Source of the DNA: Pseudalkalibacillus salsuginis
Lineage (GTDB): Bacteria > Bacillota > Bacilli > Bacillales > Fictibacillaceae
Length of the DNA: 64,000 nt
Assembly (NCBI RefSeq): GCF_021646685.1
Contig: NZ_JAKJHW010000001.1
Location: 372,001-436,000 of the forward strand
Direction of reading: 5' to 3'
Each line of letters opens with the position of its first letter. Positions within the stretch are counted from its first letter, which is position 1. Under the pieces are notes generated by a model. That model was given only the letters and a program-made list of their open reading frames with translations, did not search any database and had not been told where the DNA came from. Made by a program: the position numbers and the translations under genes. Positions 18,007-29,876 of this stretch are shown here, one piece after another.

Positions 18007-18828
18007 TTACCGATACCTGTTTTTATGAATATTCAAAATGTAGTTCGCCGTTTCCTCCACAGCTTTATTGGACACATCTATTACTCTGCACCCTAGACGA
18101 TCGACGACTTTATCAAAGTATTCCAGCTCGTCTTTTATCCTGTTCATGTTCGCGTAATTGGCATGGTCATCCAATCCTAAAGCTTTTAACCGTTCCCTGC
18201 GGATATCGTTCAACTTTTCCGGACTGATACGGAGCCCATAACATTTGGAGGTAGATACTTTGTATAATTCCTCTGGCGGCTCCACCTCAGGGACAATCGG
18301 AACATTAGCGACCTTGAAACGTTTTAAAGCCAAATATTGTGAGAGAGGGGTCTTAGAGGTACGTGATACACCGACTAACACGATGTCCGCTTTTAATATC
18401 CCCCTTGGGTCTCTTCCATCATCATACTTTACCGCAAATTCGATCGCTTCTACTTTTCTGAAATACTCTTCATCAAGTTTATGGACAAGTCCTGGTTCAT
18501 TCCGTGGACTCTTTTGAAAAACATTTGCCATTTGTGTAATCATCGGCCCGACAATATCAATAGCAGGTACATCTTCTCGTGCAGCCAACTGTTTCAGATA
18601 GTCTTTGATTTCTGGAACAACCAGGGTAAAACCGATGATCGCCTCGTTATCCTTAGCTAACGCAACCACTTCTCTTACGGTTTGTTCATCATCAACATAT
18701 GGGAAACGTCTGATTTCTATGTTGGTCGAATTGAATTGGCTTGCTGCAGCTTTCACAACCAATTCAGCTGTTTCACCCACTGAATCGGAAACGACATATA
18801 CAATTGGTCGTTCTATTTTGTCTGGCAT
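18007..18828 (-). CDS. yqfL: Pyruvate, phosphate dikinase regulatory protein (PPRP family) YqfL
   Basis: A 273-residue bifunctional kinase/pyrophosphorylase of the DUF299 family. Members control PPDK or PEP synthase by ADP-dependent phosphorylation and phosphate-dependent dephosphorylation. The P-loop GVSRTSKTP is near residue 152 and the N-terminal [11 protein letters not shown] signature is intact. ATG at 18828 with GGAGGTACCT upstream. B. subtilis YqfL is encoded with ccpN, and both bear on gluconeogenesis. Whether this organism has PPDK is not visible here. Confidence 0.93.
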   Translation of the reverse strand: MPDKIERPIVYVVSDSVGETAELVVKAAASQFNSTNIEIRRFPYVDDEQTVREVVALAKDNEAIIGFTLVVPEIKDYLKQLAAREDVPAIDIVGPMITQMANVFQKSPRNEPGLVHKLDEEYFRKVEAIEFAVKYDDGRDPRGILKADIVLVGVSRTSKTPLSQYLALKRFKVANVPIVPEVEPPEELYKVSTSKCYGLRISPEKLNDIRRERLKALGLDDHANYANMNRIKDELEYFDKVVDRLGCRVIDVSNKAVEETANYILNIHKNRYR

Positions 18829-18876
18829 AGGTACCTCCTTCATTGATATTAATCTCATTATTAAAGGTGTTATTCA

Positions 18877-18904
18877 TATAGATTGTTGCTTTACAATTTG
18901 AAAA
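18877..18904 (-). repeat. 28-bp duplicated motif, copy B
   Basis: Between ccpN and yqfL. On the minus strand it contains the perfect inverted repeat ATTGT-N6-ACAAT. See copy A at 17855-17882. Confidence 0.8.
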
Positions 18905-18951
18905 TATACTTGCAATCCCGTAGAGTCTCGCATATTTCCAGTTTTCATCAC

Positions 18952-19599
18952 TTAAATGATTGCATCACCAGAAAAGTCTACGAGTGCTTTTGTTATATTC
19001 GTCTTCGTAATTCTTCCGATGACTTCATATGCATCTTCCCCTGATGGATCTTTTACAACAGGGACTGCGTCAATCTGCTTATCGATCAATTTCTCTGCTA
19101 CCTCGATCAGTAGATCATCTTTTGTACACATCGTTATGTTCGGCATTCGGGTCATGATGATATTCACTGGAATGGATGTGAGCTCTTGATTCCCCATACT
19201 AGCACGTAACAGATCCTTCCGGGATAGGACGCCCGCTAACTTTCCCTCTTTATTGACGACAAACAATGTTCCTACATCTTCTAAAAACATCGTACATATA
19301 GCATCATAAACAGTTGCTGACTCCTGGACAACAACTGGAAGTGATAAGTATTCCTTTACCTTGATCTGACGGATCTTCTCAGTCAAAAGCTGTGCACTTG
19401 TTTTACCTGTATAAAAATACCCGACGCGAGGACGTGCATCCAAATAGCCAGCCATTGTCAATATAGCTAGATCCGGGCGAAGTGTTGCTCTTGTCAGATC
19501 TAATTTATCTGCAATTCGTTCTCCCGTTATTGGACCAAAATCTTTTACGATTTCAACTATTCGTTCTTGTCTTTTATTCAGTTCGATTGGTACCACCAC
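18952..19599 (-). CDS. ccpN: Transcriptional repressor CcpN
   Basis: A 215-residue regulator: an N-terminal winged helix (ELNKRQERIVEIVKDFGPIT, then LTRATLRPDLAIL) and two CBS domains (about residues 75-205, including VGTLFVVNKEGKLAGVLSRKD split by a short turn). In B. subtilis CcpN represses gapB and pckA during glycolysis, with ATP/ADP sensed by the CBS pair. The start is GTG; two adjacent GTG codons make the exact one uncertain. It is followed by yqfL, the B. subtilis partner. Confidence 0.94.
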   Translation of the reverse strand: MVVPIELNKRQERIVEIVKDFGPITGERIADKLDLTRATLRPDLAILTMAGYLDARPRVGYFYTGKTSAQLLTEKIRQIKVKEYLSLPVVVQESATVYDAICTMFLEDVGTLFVVNKEGKLAGVLSRKDLLRASMGNQELTSIPVNIIMTRMPNITMCTKDDLLIEVAEKLIDKQIDAVPVVKDPSGEDAYEVIGRITKTNITKALVDFSGDAII

Positions 19600-19760
19600 C
19601 TTACTGCCCAGTATATGCTATACTCTTTTGGATACATTATATCCTATACAGAATCAAAATAGGAAGCATTTCTAAATAAATATAACCTATATCCATCAAT
19701 AGTAAAGCATATTGAAAACGACCCCACCTTTTCGATTTTAATGCAATTTTCAAGAATGGA

Positions 19761-19812
19761 AAAAAGGGCTGTCCTAGAACAATCGTTTCAGACACTTGTG
19801 GGACAGCCTTTT
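19761..19812 (-). terminator. glyS terminator with conserved loop
   Basis: On the minus strand GGCTGTCC / GGACAGCC with a 26-base loop containing AAGTGTCTGAAACGATT, then TTTTTT. The loop is 80 percent alike to that of the deoC terminator (36869-36918). Confidence 0.88.
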
Positions 19813-19822
19813 TGGTTGAGAA

Positions 19823-21904
19823 TTAAACCACTAACTGGTTGAAATCGGCGAAGGAGCGGATTACTTCTGATAAGCCTTTCATCTGAGCTTGGCGGTTTTC
19901 CCTGATGCCCTCATCATCTGCATTGACCATCGTATGATCGAAGTAGCGGTCGATCACCTCAGGCAGTTCCATCAATTTATCATAAAACAATGTCACATCC
20001 TCAGGTTGTTGAATGGCATCACTCTGGCCTTTGCAGCTTAAATAAAATTCGTATAATACTTTTTCTTCATCATTCTCGAATAATCCAGGATTGATTTCTC
20101 CAAAGCCTTCATCGAGATTTTTTGAAATATTGAGGACACGAGTCAATGAAACATTCGCAACCTTGAAGTAATGGTGTTTCAGATTTTCAGCAATCAATTC
20201 TGCCCTTTTAAGCAGTAGGTCTACGCGTCCCAATTCTCCTGTCAGTACAGCGTCAATGACATCATAACGGATCCCCTGATCTTGCAGGATCGTTTTCAAA
20301 CGGACATTAAAAAATTCAATCAACTGATTGAAGACATCCAAGCGATCATTCTTCAATAATTGTTTGTCTTCATAAACATCAAGAGTTGCATTCAATAATT
20401 GTTCAAGCTCTACAGGCCAACCTTTTTGGATCAAGATTTGTAGAACACCCGCGGCTTGTCTTCTTAGTGCATATGGATCCTGGGAACCTGTCGGGATGAT
20501 TCCTATACCGAAGCAACCTACGATCGTATCCAATTTATCAGAGACACTCAGTACTGATCCTACGACAGTTCCTGGTAGCGCATCTCCTGCAAATCTAGGT
20601 TGATAGTGTTCGTTGACTGCCGCAGCTATGAGTTCATCTTCTCCAAAAAGCTTTGCATATTTCTCCCCCATCACACCTTGCAATTCAGGGAACTCATACA
20701 CCATTTGAGTGACGAGATCGAATTTACAGATTGAAGCAGCACGTTGGATGGAACTTCTTGAATCTGAATCCAGGTGTAGCAACTCAGTTGAATTTTCAGC
20801 ATGGATCTTTATACGCCCAACCTTATCAGCGATTGTTCCTAACTCTTCATGGAACACGATCGATTCTAATTTATTAAGATAATGATCGATGGGCTTTTTC
20901 TTGTCTTCATTGTGGAAGAATTGAGCGTCCTTCAATCTTGCCCGCAAAACTTTTTCATTCCCTTTCACAACGTTCGCCAGATGATTATGATCCCCATTTC
21001 GAACTGTCACAAAATATGGTTGGAGCTCGCCTTCTTTGTTTTGCACAGGAAAATAACGCTGATGTTCTCTCATAGAAGTGATGAGGACTTCAGGCGGGAG
21101 TTCTAAGAATTCCTCATCAAATTTTCCATATAAAGCAGTTGGATACTCGACCAGATTTGTTACTTCCTCCAAAAGCCCATTATCGATCGGGATTTTCCAT
21201 CTCTCTTCATCTTGAATGTTTTCCAATTGATTCTGAATCGCTTCTTTCCGTTCTTTCGGGTCAGCAATAACGAATTGACCAAGTAAATCCGTAGGATATC
21301 GTTCAGGTGATTCGATTTCGATCTCCTCACCGAGAAAACGATGGCCGTATGTTTTTCGATCCGATCGAACACCTGCGACTTCTAGTTTCGGTACTTCTGC
21401 CCCATATAAGAAAAGGATCCATTTGATTGGTCGAACAAATTTAAAGTCTTGGTCACCCCATCTCATATTCTTCGGAAAATGAAGGTTTTGAATCACTTTG
21501 TCAAGTTGAGGTAACAGATCCATTGTAGATATCCCAGTTGTGAACTTATTCGCAAAAACATATTCTGTATTCTTCACTTCTTTAAAGAAGAGATCTTCCG
21601 GGTTTACACCTTGACCTCTGGCAAAACCTAAGGCAGCCTTCGACCAATTCCCTTCATCATCAAAAGCGATTTTTTTGGCAGGACCCCTGAGTTCTTCTTC
21701 CTGGTCCTCTTGTTTATCTGCAACTTCCGTAATTTTTACAGCTAATCTCCTAGGGGTTGAATATGGCAAGACGTCACCAAAAGGAATCCGGTTTTCCGAA
21801 AACCAGCCTGCTATTTTATCAGAAAGTTGATACATCGCATCCGTGACAAACCTTGCAGGCATTTCCTCAAGACCGATTTCCAATAAAAGATCATGTTTAC
21901 TCAT
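19823..21904 (-). CDS. glyS: Glycyl-tRNA synthetase beta subunit
   Basis: A 693-residue beta subunit of the bacterial alpha2-beta2 glycyl-tRNA synthetase. It starts with the typical [15 protein letters not shown], has an HD-like central block and ends with a DALR-type anticodon-binding region (residues about 590-690). It works with GlyQ, which carries the catalytic core, to charge tRNA-Gly. The start overlaps the end of glyQ by eight bases, indicating coupled translation. Confidence 0.98.
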   Translation of the reverse strand: MSKHDLLLEIGLEEMPARFVTDAMYQLSDKIAGWFSENRIPFGDVLPYSTPRRLAVKITEVADKQEDQEEELRGPAKKIAFDDEGNWSKAALGFARGQGVNPEDLFFKEVKNTEYVFANKFTTGISTMDLLPQLDKVIQNLHFPKNMRWGDQDFKFVRPIKWILFLYGAEVPKLEVAGVRSDRKTYGHRFLGEEIEIESPERYPTDLLGQFVIADPKERKEAIQNQLENIQDEERWKIPIDNGLLEEVTNLVEYPTALYGKFDEEFLELPPEVLITSMREHQRYFPVQNKEGELQPYFVTVRNGDHNHLANVVKGNEKVLRARLKDAQFFHNEDKKKPIDHYLNKLESIVFHEELGTIADKVGRIKIHAENSTELLHLDSDSRSSIQRAASICKFDLVTQMVYEFPELQGVMGEKYAKLFGEDELIAAAVNEHYQPRFAGDALPGTVVGSVLSVSDKLDTIVGCFGIGIIPTGSQDPYALRRQAAGVLQILIQKGWPVELEQLLNATLDVYEDKQLLKNDRLDVFNQLIEFFNVRLKTILQDQGIRYDVIDAVLTGELGRVDLLLKRAELIAENLKHHYFKVANVSLTRVLNISKNLDEGFGEINPGLFENDEEKVLYEFYLSCKGQSDAIQQPEDVTLFYDKLMELPEVIDRYFDHTMVNADDEGIRENRQAQMKGLSEVIRSFADFNQLVV

Positions 21905-22781
21905 CGATTTTCGCCCCCTTCAACATCGGAAATCCTAATTGCTCTCTTTGCTCATAGTAAGCATTTGCACATTTTCTAGCTAGATTTCTGACACGACCGA
22001 TATACCCTGTCCGTTCTGTTACGGATATAGCACCCTTTGCGTCCAGTTGATTGAATACATGGGAACATTTCAGAACATAGTCATAACCCGGAAACACGAG
22101 TTGATCTTCAATCGCCCGCATGGCCTCTTTTTCATAAATGTTAAAAAGGGTGAACAACATGTCGGTATCAGACACTTCGAATGTATATTTCGAGTGTTCA
22201 TATTCCGATTGATAATAAAGATCATGATACGTAATTCCTGAATGCCATTCTAAATCGAACACATTCTCTTTGTCTTGTATGTAAGAAGCAAGACGTTCAA
22301 TCCCATAAGTGATTTCAGCAGAAACAGGCTTTGCATCTAAACCGCCAACTTGTTGGAAGTAAGTGAACTGGGTGATTTCCATGCCATCTAGCCATACTTC
22401 CCAGCCAAGGCCGGAAGCAGATAAGGTCGGTGCTTCCCAATTGTCTTCAACAAAACGAATATCATGCTCATTTGCGTCGATACCAATTTCCTTTAGGCTT
22501 TGCAGGTAGAGTTCCTGGATGTTATCCGGTGATGGTTTCATCACGACTTGGAACTGGTGATGCTGGTACAGACGGTTAGGATTTTCCCCGTACCTACCAT
22601 CGACTGGCCTTCGAGACGGCTCTACATAAGCTACATTCCATGGCTCTGGTCCGATGCTTCGTAGAAATGTCATTGGATTCATCGTCCCGGCACCTTTCTC
22701 TACATCGTAAGCTTGCATGACGAAACATCCTTGATCAGACCAATAACGCTGCAGTGTAAGAATCATATTTTGTAAATTCAT
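21897..22781 (-). CDS. glyQ: Glycyl-tRNA synthetase alpha subunit
   Basis: A 294-residue class II catalytic subunit. It contains [20 protein letters not shown] (motif 2 region), [20 protein letters not shown] and the motif 3 segment [14 protein letters not shown]. It charges tRNA-Gly together with GlyS. It is the first gene of the glyQS operon, preceded by a T-box leader (22852-23100) and a strong promoter. ATG start with GGAGGTG upstream. Confidence 0.98.
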   Translation of the reverse strand: MNLQNMILTLQRYWSDQGCFVMQAYDVEKGAGTMNPMTFLRSIGPEPWNVAYVEPSRRPVDGRYGENPNRLYQHHQFQVVMKPSPDNIQELYLQSLKEIGIDANEHDIRFVEDNWEAPTLSASGLGWEVWLDGMEITQFTYFQQVGGLDAKPVSAEITYGIERLASYIQDKENVFDLEWHSGITYHDLYYQSEYEHSKYTFEVSDTDMLFTLFNIYEKEAMRAIEDQLVFPGYDYVLKCSHVFNQLDAKGAISVTERTGYIGRVRNLARKCANAYYEQREQLGFPMLKGAKIDE

Positions 22782-22851
22782 GACGCACCTCCACGGTTCA
22801 AATTTTTATTTCTTCTTTCTCCTAGTCAATCATAGGTTTACGGACAAATAA

Positions 22852-23100
22852 AAAAACCCTCATGCCTATGTCTGACTCGACATAGGGACGAGAGTTCACC
22901 CGCGGTTCCACCCTACTTGGGGTTGATGTTGACTGCCTCAAGACACCATTTCTTGGTTATCTCCAGAACACAGGCTTGTGTCTCAACCCCCGCTTTATTG
23001 TAATGCTCCAGAGCGCCCTTCCCTACTTATCAATCCCTAGCTTCCACCATCCTAGAGTCGCTTGAATTGAGGTTGTAAGTACTCCTCTCCATCAACGCAT
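22852..23100 (-). promoter_or_regulatory. Glycyl T-box riboswitch leader of glyQS
   Basis: The T-box core AGGGTGGAACCGCG is present on the minus strand at 22901-22914. Upstream lie the Stem I apical motif GGTGGAAGC and an AGTA segment. A likely Gly specifier GGC sits in GAAGGGCGCTC (23015-23017; codon choice inferred). Downstream, the terminator stem CCTATGTC/GACATAGG ends in seven T (22852-22893). Uncharged tRNA-Gly should favour the antiterminator and so allow glyQS transcription. Confidence 0.93.
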
Positions 23101-23123
23101 AAAAATTCAATTTTGTTGAAAGT

Positions 23124-23152
23124 ATCATAATCGTTTTTATCCATTTTGTCAA
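23124..23152 (-). promoter_or_regulatory. Sigma-A promoter of the glyQS T-box operon
   Basis: TTGACA (23147-23152), 17-bp spacer, TATGAT (23124-23129). The -35 box lies immediately after the recO stop. Confidence 0.8.
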
Positions 23153-23155
23153 ATC

Positions 23156-23899
23156 TCATTCGAATTTTTGAAGTTGATCAAGAAAACGTTTCGATTTCAA
23201 ACGGATACCAGTGTATTCTTCCAAGTAAGCAGTCAGGATTTTGTTCAACGCCTTTTTTGTTTCCTCTTTTACCGAAACATTCCCCAATCTTGATAGATCC
23301 AGGTGATAAATCAGATTCAGCAGCTTTGCAGTTTTCGGCATCAGGACAAGGGCATTCGGATCAGAATAATTGCATTGATCACAGAGAAAGCCTCCTTCTG
23401 CTATGGAGAATGAAAAAATACCCTCGTTTCTTCCACATAGGACACATCGATCAACCTGAGGACCCACTCCTGAGAGTCTTAGCATCTTCATATCAAAGAT
23501 CGCCTTTAAAATATCAGGATCGACCCCTTCATCTAAATAAGTCAAGGAATTCTTCAAGAATTCAAATAAAGCTGGGGAGGCTTGATTATCCTCAGTGGAT
23601 TTGTCCAGTAATTCTACCATGTAAGCTGCATAGGCTGTTTTAAAAATATCCTGTTTGATCCCGCGAAACGTATTGATGATCTCACCCTGGCTCAAGCTTC
23701 CTAGTCCACTTCCCTTTTGAATAAGGAAATGTCCATGAGTGAATAGCTGGGAAACAGAAGAGAGGCGACTTTTCGTCTTTTTCGCCCCTCGAGCCATCAT
23801 CCCCATTTTGCCAAAATCCTTTGTATAAACGGTTACAACTTTGTTGGATTCCCCGTAATCCGATGTCCGGATCACGATCGCTTCTGACTTGATCAACAT
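23156..23899 (-). CDS. recO: DNA repair protein RecO
   Basis: A 247-residue RecO. The N-terminal OB fold is VIRTSDYGESNKVVTVYT, followed by a basic loop (MMARGAKKTKSRLS) and a C-terminal zinc finger (CVLCGRNEG and CDQCNY, about residues 150-180). It loads RecA onto SSB-coated DNA with RecR. The start is the ATG of MLIKSEAIVIR, 5 bases after GGTGA; an in-frame GTG three codons earlier is possible. It is downstream of era and yqzL as in B. subtilis. Confidence 0.95.
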   Translation of the reverse strand: MLIKSEAIVIRTSDYGESNKVVTVYTKDFGKMGMMARGAKKTKSRLSSVSQLFTHGHFLIQKGSGLGSLSQGEIINTFRGIKQDIFKTAYAAYMVELLDKSTEDNQASPALFEFLKNSLTYLDEGVDPDILKAIFDMKMLRLSGVGPQVDRCVLCGRNEGIFSFSIAEGGFLCDQCNYSDPNALVLMPKTAKLLNLIYHLDLSRLGNVSVKEETKKALNKILTAYLEEYTGIRLKSKRFLDQLQKFE

Positions 23900-23931
23900 C
23901 ACGATCACCGCCTGATATCAGTGTGATGCAA

Positions 23932-24081
23932 TCAAAGCTCTGTTTCTAAATAATCGCCTTTCCTTTCTTCGATTTCCAATAGGTCAGATGATTGGTCATT
24001 CTCACTCTCAAGTTCTTTTAACAAGAGATACGTATCGATATTACCTGTCTCACAAAACAGTTTCCAGGTAAAGTCCCTCAT
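23932..24081 (-). CDS. yqzL: YqzL family small protein
   Basis: A 49-residue protein beginning MRDFTWKLFCETGNIDTYLL and ending in an acidic tail (LLEIEERKGDYLETEL). The start DFTWKxF followed by TGxIDTYLLxKELE is characteristic of the YqzL family, which in Bacillus always sits between era and recO. ATG with GGTGGAG upstream. Function unknown. It probably belongs to the era-recO transcription unit. Confidence 0.88.
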   Translation of the reverse strand: MRDFTWKLFCETGNIDTYLLLKELESENDQSSDLLEIEERKGDYLETEL

Positions 24082-24251
24082 GGAATGTCTCCACCTTTCG
24101 AAAGAAAATAAGCAATCCTTTTCATTAGAGTGACCCTTGATTACAGATTTAATGTTATGGAATTTTTGACAATTTCACTTTAAGCATTTGGCTCTGCAAT
24201 ACTTTCGTTGATATTCGCGAAATCCACTCAAAAATGTTGAGCGCTTCCCAA

Positions 24252-25920
<1,669 letters not shown>

Positions 25921-25924
<4 letters not shown>

Positions 25925-26391
25925 GACCGTTTCAATCCAAAAGAGTCCAAGATCGATTCCTGTCGTGTAAACATTTCCTTTTCGTCCTCATCATTCATAT
26001 GATCATACCCTAACAAATGCAGAAATCCATGCACTGCAAGAAAGCCAAGTTCACGCATGAAAGAATGGCCATAATCCTCAGCCTGCTCTCTAGCTTTTTC
26101 AACTGATATGATGATGTCACCAAGTAATACCGGAGTATCGTCATAGACGATTTCCATTTCACCCTCTACCTTATCTTCAAGGGCAAATGATATAACATCT
26201 GTAGCACGGTCCATCTCTCTATATTCGGAATTAAGCTTACGGATACGATCGTTCGTAACAAAGGTTACTGATAACTCCGATTCTTGAGTGATAGCCTCTT
26301 CTTCTGCAGCATGCTTTAAAAGTTTTTCAACATTACTTATTATCGGCTCATCCAGTTGTTCAGTTTCATCATATAAATCAATGGTTAGCAT
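25921..26391 (-). CDS. ybeY: Endoribonuclease / rRNA maturation factor YbeY
   Basis: A 156-residue zinc-dependent RNase of the UPF0054 family. It carries the full metal motif HGFLHLLGYDH (about residues 115-125) and the earlier RATDVISFAL. It is involved in 16S rRNA processing and ribosome quality control. Its start overlaps the stop of pgpH (TAATG), and its end overlaps dgkA. Confidence 0.97.
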
Positions 26392-28583
26392 TATGCTTGA
26401 CTCACTTTCTTTTTATGAATTTCCTCAGGATATTCAATACGGGAATGGAACATCCCATTCAACGTTTCACAGATACTGACTGTGACGGTTTCGAGTTCCT
26501 TCAAGGTAATCGAACATTCATTGAATTGTCCGTCCTCTAAACGGTCAGCAACTATCTTCCGTACTAATGATTCTATCTTAATCGGTGTCGGCTTTGCAAT
26601 GGACCGGACAGCAGCCTCTACGGAATCTGAAATGCTGATGATGGCTATTTCTTTCGTTTGTGGCTTCGGTCCAGGGTAACGAAAATCCGATTCTTCGATT
26701 TGTTTATCCGATTGCTGCACCGCTTTATGATAAAAGTATTTCAATAGGGTTGTTCCATGGTGCTGTTCTGCTATATCGATGATTTCAGTAGGCAGATTAT
26801 ATTCTGCCAACATTTCTGCTCCGTCATAAGGATGAGCAATGATGATCGTTTTACTTAGTTGAGGCGAAATTTTATCATGTGGATTCTCGATATTCATTTG
26901 ATTCTCGATGAAAAAGTGCGGCCGCTTAGTCTTACCAAGGTCATGGTAGTAGGAACCGACCCTTGCCAACAGACCATTCGCTCCAATCGATTCACAAGCC
27001 GCTTCAGCCAGGTTCGCTACCACTACACTATGATGGTACGTTCCCGGTGTCTCCATCAGCAATTTCCTCAGCAATGGATGGTTTGGACTTGATAACTCGA
27101 CAAGCTTTATCGTCGTCAATATTCCGAATCCAGCTTCAAAGAATGGTAAAAGACCAAGTGTCAATACAGCAGATAAAAAGCCAGAGAAAAGGGCATACCC
27201 AACCTGCCAGGAAAGACTGAGAAGTTCAAATTTACCATTCGTTAGCGATAAAATAAGCAAAACGACAATCGAATTGATCATCGACACGAAAAATCCAGTT
27301 TTCAAAATCTTCGACTTTACATTTCTTTTACCCAGGAAAAGGACACCGGCAAGTGAACTGATCAGGACATAGGTTCCCATCGCAAAATTGAATGGACTTG
27401 CCGCATTGTCATTAAAGATTAGACTTCCACAAATTGCAAAAACGATACTTGAGATGATCGCAGTCTGTTCATCAATCAGCATTTTGATCATCATCGTGCC
27501 AAGTGCTACTGGTACGATAAATGCTACACTAGGATAATAAATGCTGAGCAGACTTGTTATTTTCATAAGAATGAGCGTGATTGAAAACATCAAAACATAA
27601 ATGATCAATTTGATGTTCTCTTTTTTCTTTTCTCCAATAAGGTCTCGTAAGAAATAAATCAAAAACGATGTGATCAGCAGAACTAATATACCGAGGCCGA
27701 TATAGGGATAAGGTGAAAAGCTTTCCTTCAACAAACCGACAAGCTCTAGTTTATAGAGATCATCACTGGTGATCTGGCTGCCTTTTTCAACGATGGTTTC
27801 CCCTTCACGGATCCAGACAGGTTCAGTGTTCGCTACCGCCTCTTCACGCAACTTCTTGGTCGCTTCAGCATCGAACGTATAATTGGATGTAATCGCACTA
27901 CCAGTAATATCGGTTAAAGCTGGCTTTACACTATCAGAAATGAAAGCATTTTCAATGAACGGTTGCACGTCTTTTTTCTTTTCGTTTATTTGTTCTACCG
28001 TGATTTTGTCATCCATGACCGCTTTGATCGTCGAACTTGCGACATCTTTAGCCATTGAAATATCAGCTTTTGATGCGTTTAAAAATGTGATGAGTGAATC
28101 ATCACTGATGTCTTTAGAAATGAACTCTGGCAAACCGTTACGAAGTTCTGTAATTTGTTGTTTAGCGGTCGTATTTGATTTATCGTTGTTTGCTGGTGTG
28201 TCTTCATCCTTCGCTGGATCTTTTCCAGTTTCCCCTTTGCTATTCTCGCTTTGCAGCTCGAGAATTTGATTGAACAATTTTTCAATATAGACCACTTGGT
28301 CCAATACGACATTTTCTTTCTCAACATACTCATCGGGGACCGAGGCGGCAGCTTGTGCTTCCTTGGCATTGGTTTCTCTTGGATTGGTAACACGATAGGG
28401 GGAATGAATATCCTCCTCAGCGATCGAATTTAAACTGATATCCAGCTTTTCTGGGATAACGTTGCTGATCATCGTAACCACCATGATAAAGGCCAGCGAT
28501 ATGTAAAGAAGGAATCGACTGATTTTGCTGTTTTCTATTTGATTCCATTTTGATTTCAGTTCATTGATCACCTTGGGAGACAT
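26391..28583 (-). CDS. pgpH: 7TM-HD cyclic-di-AMP phosphodiesterase PgpH
   Basis: A 730-residue membrane protein: a first TM helix, a large extracellular 7TMR-HDED domain (about residues 45-285, with an Asn/Lys-rich insert), seven TM helices (about 290-480) and a cytosolic HD domain (HHSVVVANLAEAA, VGSYYHDLGKTKRP, IIAHP). In Listeria and Bacillus, PgpH hydrolyses c-di-AMP. B. subtilis YqfF is the counterpart. Strong AAAGGAG site before ATG. It heads pgpH-ybeY-dgkA-cdd-era. Confidence 0.95.
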   Translation of the reverse strand: MSPKVINELKSKWNQIENSKISRFLLYISLAFIMVVTMISNVIPEKLDISLNSIAEEDIHSPYRVTNPRETNAKEAQAAASVPDEYVEKENVVLDQVVYIEKLFNQILELQSENSKGETGKDPAKDEDTPANNDKSNTTAKQQITELRNGLPEFISKDISDDSLITFLNASKADISMAKDVASSTIKAVMDDKITVEQINEKKKDVQPFIENAFISDSVKPALTDITGSAITSNYTFDAEATKKLREEAVANTEPVWIREGETIVEKGSQITSDDLYKLELVGLLKESFSPYPYIGLGILVLLITSFLIYFLRDLIGEKKKENIKLIIYVLMFSITLILMKITSLLSIYYPSVAFIVPVALGTMMIKMLIDEQTAIISSIVFAICGSLIFNDNAASPFNFAMGTYVLISSLAGVLFLGKRNVKSKILKTGFFVSMINSIVVLLILSLTNGKFELLSLSWQVGYALFSGFLSAVLTLGLLPFFEAGFGILTTIKLVELSSPNHPLLRKLLMETPGTYHHSVVVANLAEAACESIGANGLLARVGSYYHDLGKTKRPHFFIENQMNIENPHDKISPQLSKTIIIAHPYDGAEMLAEYNLPTEIIDIAEQHHGTTLLKYFYHKAVQQSDKQIEESDFRYPGPKPQTKEIAIISISDSVEAAVRSIAKPTPIKIESLVRKIVADRLEDGQFNECSITLKELETVTVSICETLNGMFHSRIEYPEEIHKKKVSQA

Positions 28584-28818
28584 TCATTCCCACTCCTTTT
28601 ATCCGATGGCAGGTCAAATCCAGCCTCATTTTACACCGTAGTATTGTGATTTCATTCTATCACGTATTTTGGATAATAGGGCAAACCTTAAGAAAAATTT
28701 GTAAAAGAAAGCATACTTCTAATACCTCTTAAAAAGGAAAAAAGTTTCAATAATTTAAAAAGATGGTATGGATGTTTATGAAAACATGAAATCACATCAC
28801 AATTTAACTAAACAATAA
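28584..28818 (-). other. Upstream region of pgpH
   Basis: AT-rich intergenic sequence without a gene. A possible extended -10 promoter (TGATAGAAT on the minus strand, 28654-28662) lies about 70 bases before pgpH, but no good -35 box goes with it. Nothing else was recognised. Confidence 0.4.
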
Positions 28819-28903
28819 GAAAAAGACCATCCAACACATCCCGTCAGGCGACTCTTCCCAGTTTCCAAAGAGATGACCTGACAGTTTTAACAGGAGTGGT
28901 CTT
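28819..28903 (-). terminator. phoH terminator, two-tier hairpin
   Basis: Outer stem AAGACCA/TGGTCTT plus an inner stem CTGTCAGG/CCTGACGG, followed on the minus strand by TTTTTC. It directly follows the phoH stop. The 80-base span is longer than a simple terminator needs. Confidence 0.75.
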
Positions 28904-28904
28904 A

Positions 28905-29870
28905 TCAGTCGTGATCTTCGACTTCGTAAGCATTTATGATTTTTTGGACAAGAGGGTGCCGAACTACATCTGATTGTTGCATATGGATGATCCGGATGCC
29001 TTGAATATCTTTAAAGATTTTTTGTGCTCTTCGCAGTCCTGATTCTTTTCCGCGCGGTAAATCGATTTGGGTGATGTCTCCTGTTATGATCATCTTTGAT
29101 CCAAAGCCCAGTCTCGTCAAAAACATTTTCATCTGTTCCGGAGTGGTGTTCTGTGCCTCATCCAGGATGACGAAGGCTTCGTCCAACGTACGTCCCCGCA
29201 TGTATGCTAAGGGGGCTATTTCAATCGTTCCACGCTCAATAAGCCTTTCAGTATGTTCAACCCCGAAAAGATCATGGAGAGCATCATAAAGCGGTCTTAA
29301 ATAAGGGTCTACTTTTTCCTTCAGGTCCCCAGGCAGGAAACCTAAGCTCTCGCCAGCTTCCACCGCAGGGCGTGTTAATATGATCCGTTTCACTTTGCCC
29401 TCTTTCAATGCTTTGACCGCCATGACGACAGCTAAATATGTCTTCCCGGTACCTGCTGGCCCTATCCCAAAAACAAGGTCGTTCTTTTTGATTGCATTGA
29501 TGTAATGTCTTTGACCGAGAGTTTTTGAACGGATCGGTCGCCCTTTGATATTTGTCGTGATCTCCTCTTCAAACAATTGATCCAGTTCTTCAAGAATCCC
29601 CTTATATGAAAGCTGTACTGCGTAAATGACGTCACGATCTGTGATATTGATCCCTTTACGGATCAATGACAGTAACGCATTCAGCACATCTTCTACAAGC
29701 TGTGCCGTTTCTTCTTCACCAGTAACCGCGACTCCTCCACCACGCGTAACGATATCAACATCCAACGTTTGCTCAAGTGTTTTCAAATGTGAATCATTCG
29801 GACCAAAAAGAGCAATACCTTCAGACGGATTTTCTATTTGTAAATTCTTTATATTCAAGTGTTCTGACAA
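28905..29870 (-). CDS. phoH: PhoH family ATPase
   Basis: A 321-residue PhoH-like P-loop ATPase. An N-terminal KH-like segment (residues 15-70) is followed by the ATPase with Walker A GPAGTGKT at 137-144 and Walker B FVILDEAQN near residue 233. Related proteins take part in RNA metabolism with YbeY, whose gene is in the next operon; the precise role is uncertain. TTG start, supported by GGAGGAGATTGAG upstream, directly following yqfD. Confidence 0.95.
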   Translation of the reverse strand: MSEHLNIKNLQIENPSEGIALFGPNDSHLKTLEQTLDVDIVTRGGGVAVTGEEETAQLVEDVLNALLSLIRKGINITDRDVIYAVQLSYKGILEELDQLFEEEITTNIKGRPIRSKTLGQRHYINAIKKNDLVFGIGPAGTGKTYLAVVMAVKALKEGKVKRIILTRPAVEAGESLGFLPGDLKEKVDPYLRPLYDALHDLFGVEHTERLIERGTIEIAPLAYMRGRTLDEAFVILDEAQNTTPEQMKMFLTRLGFGSKMIITGDITQIDLPRGKESGLRRAQKIFKDIQGIRIIHMQQSDVVRHPLVQKIINAYEVEDHD

Positions 29871-29876
29871 TATGGC

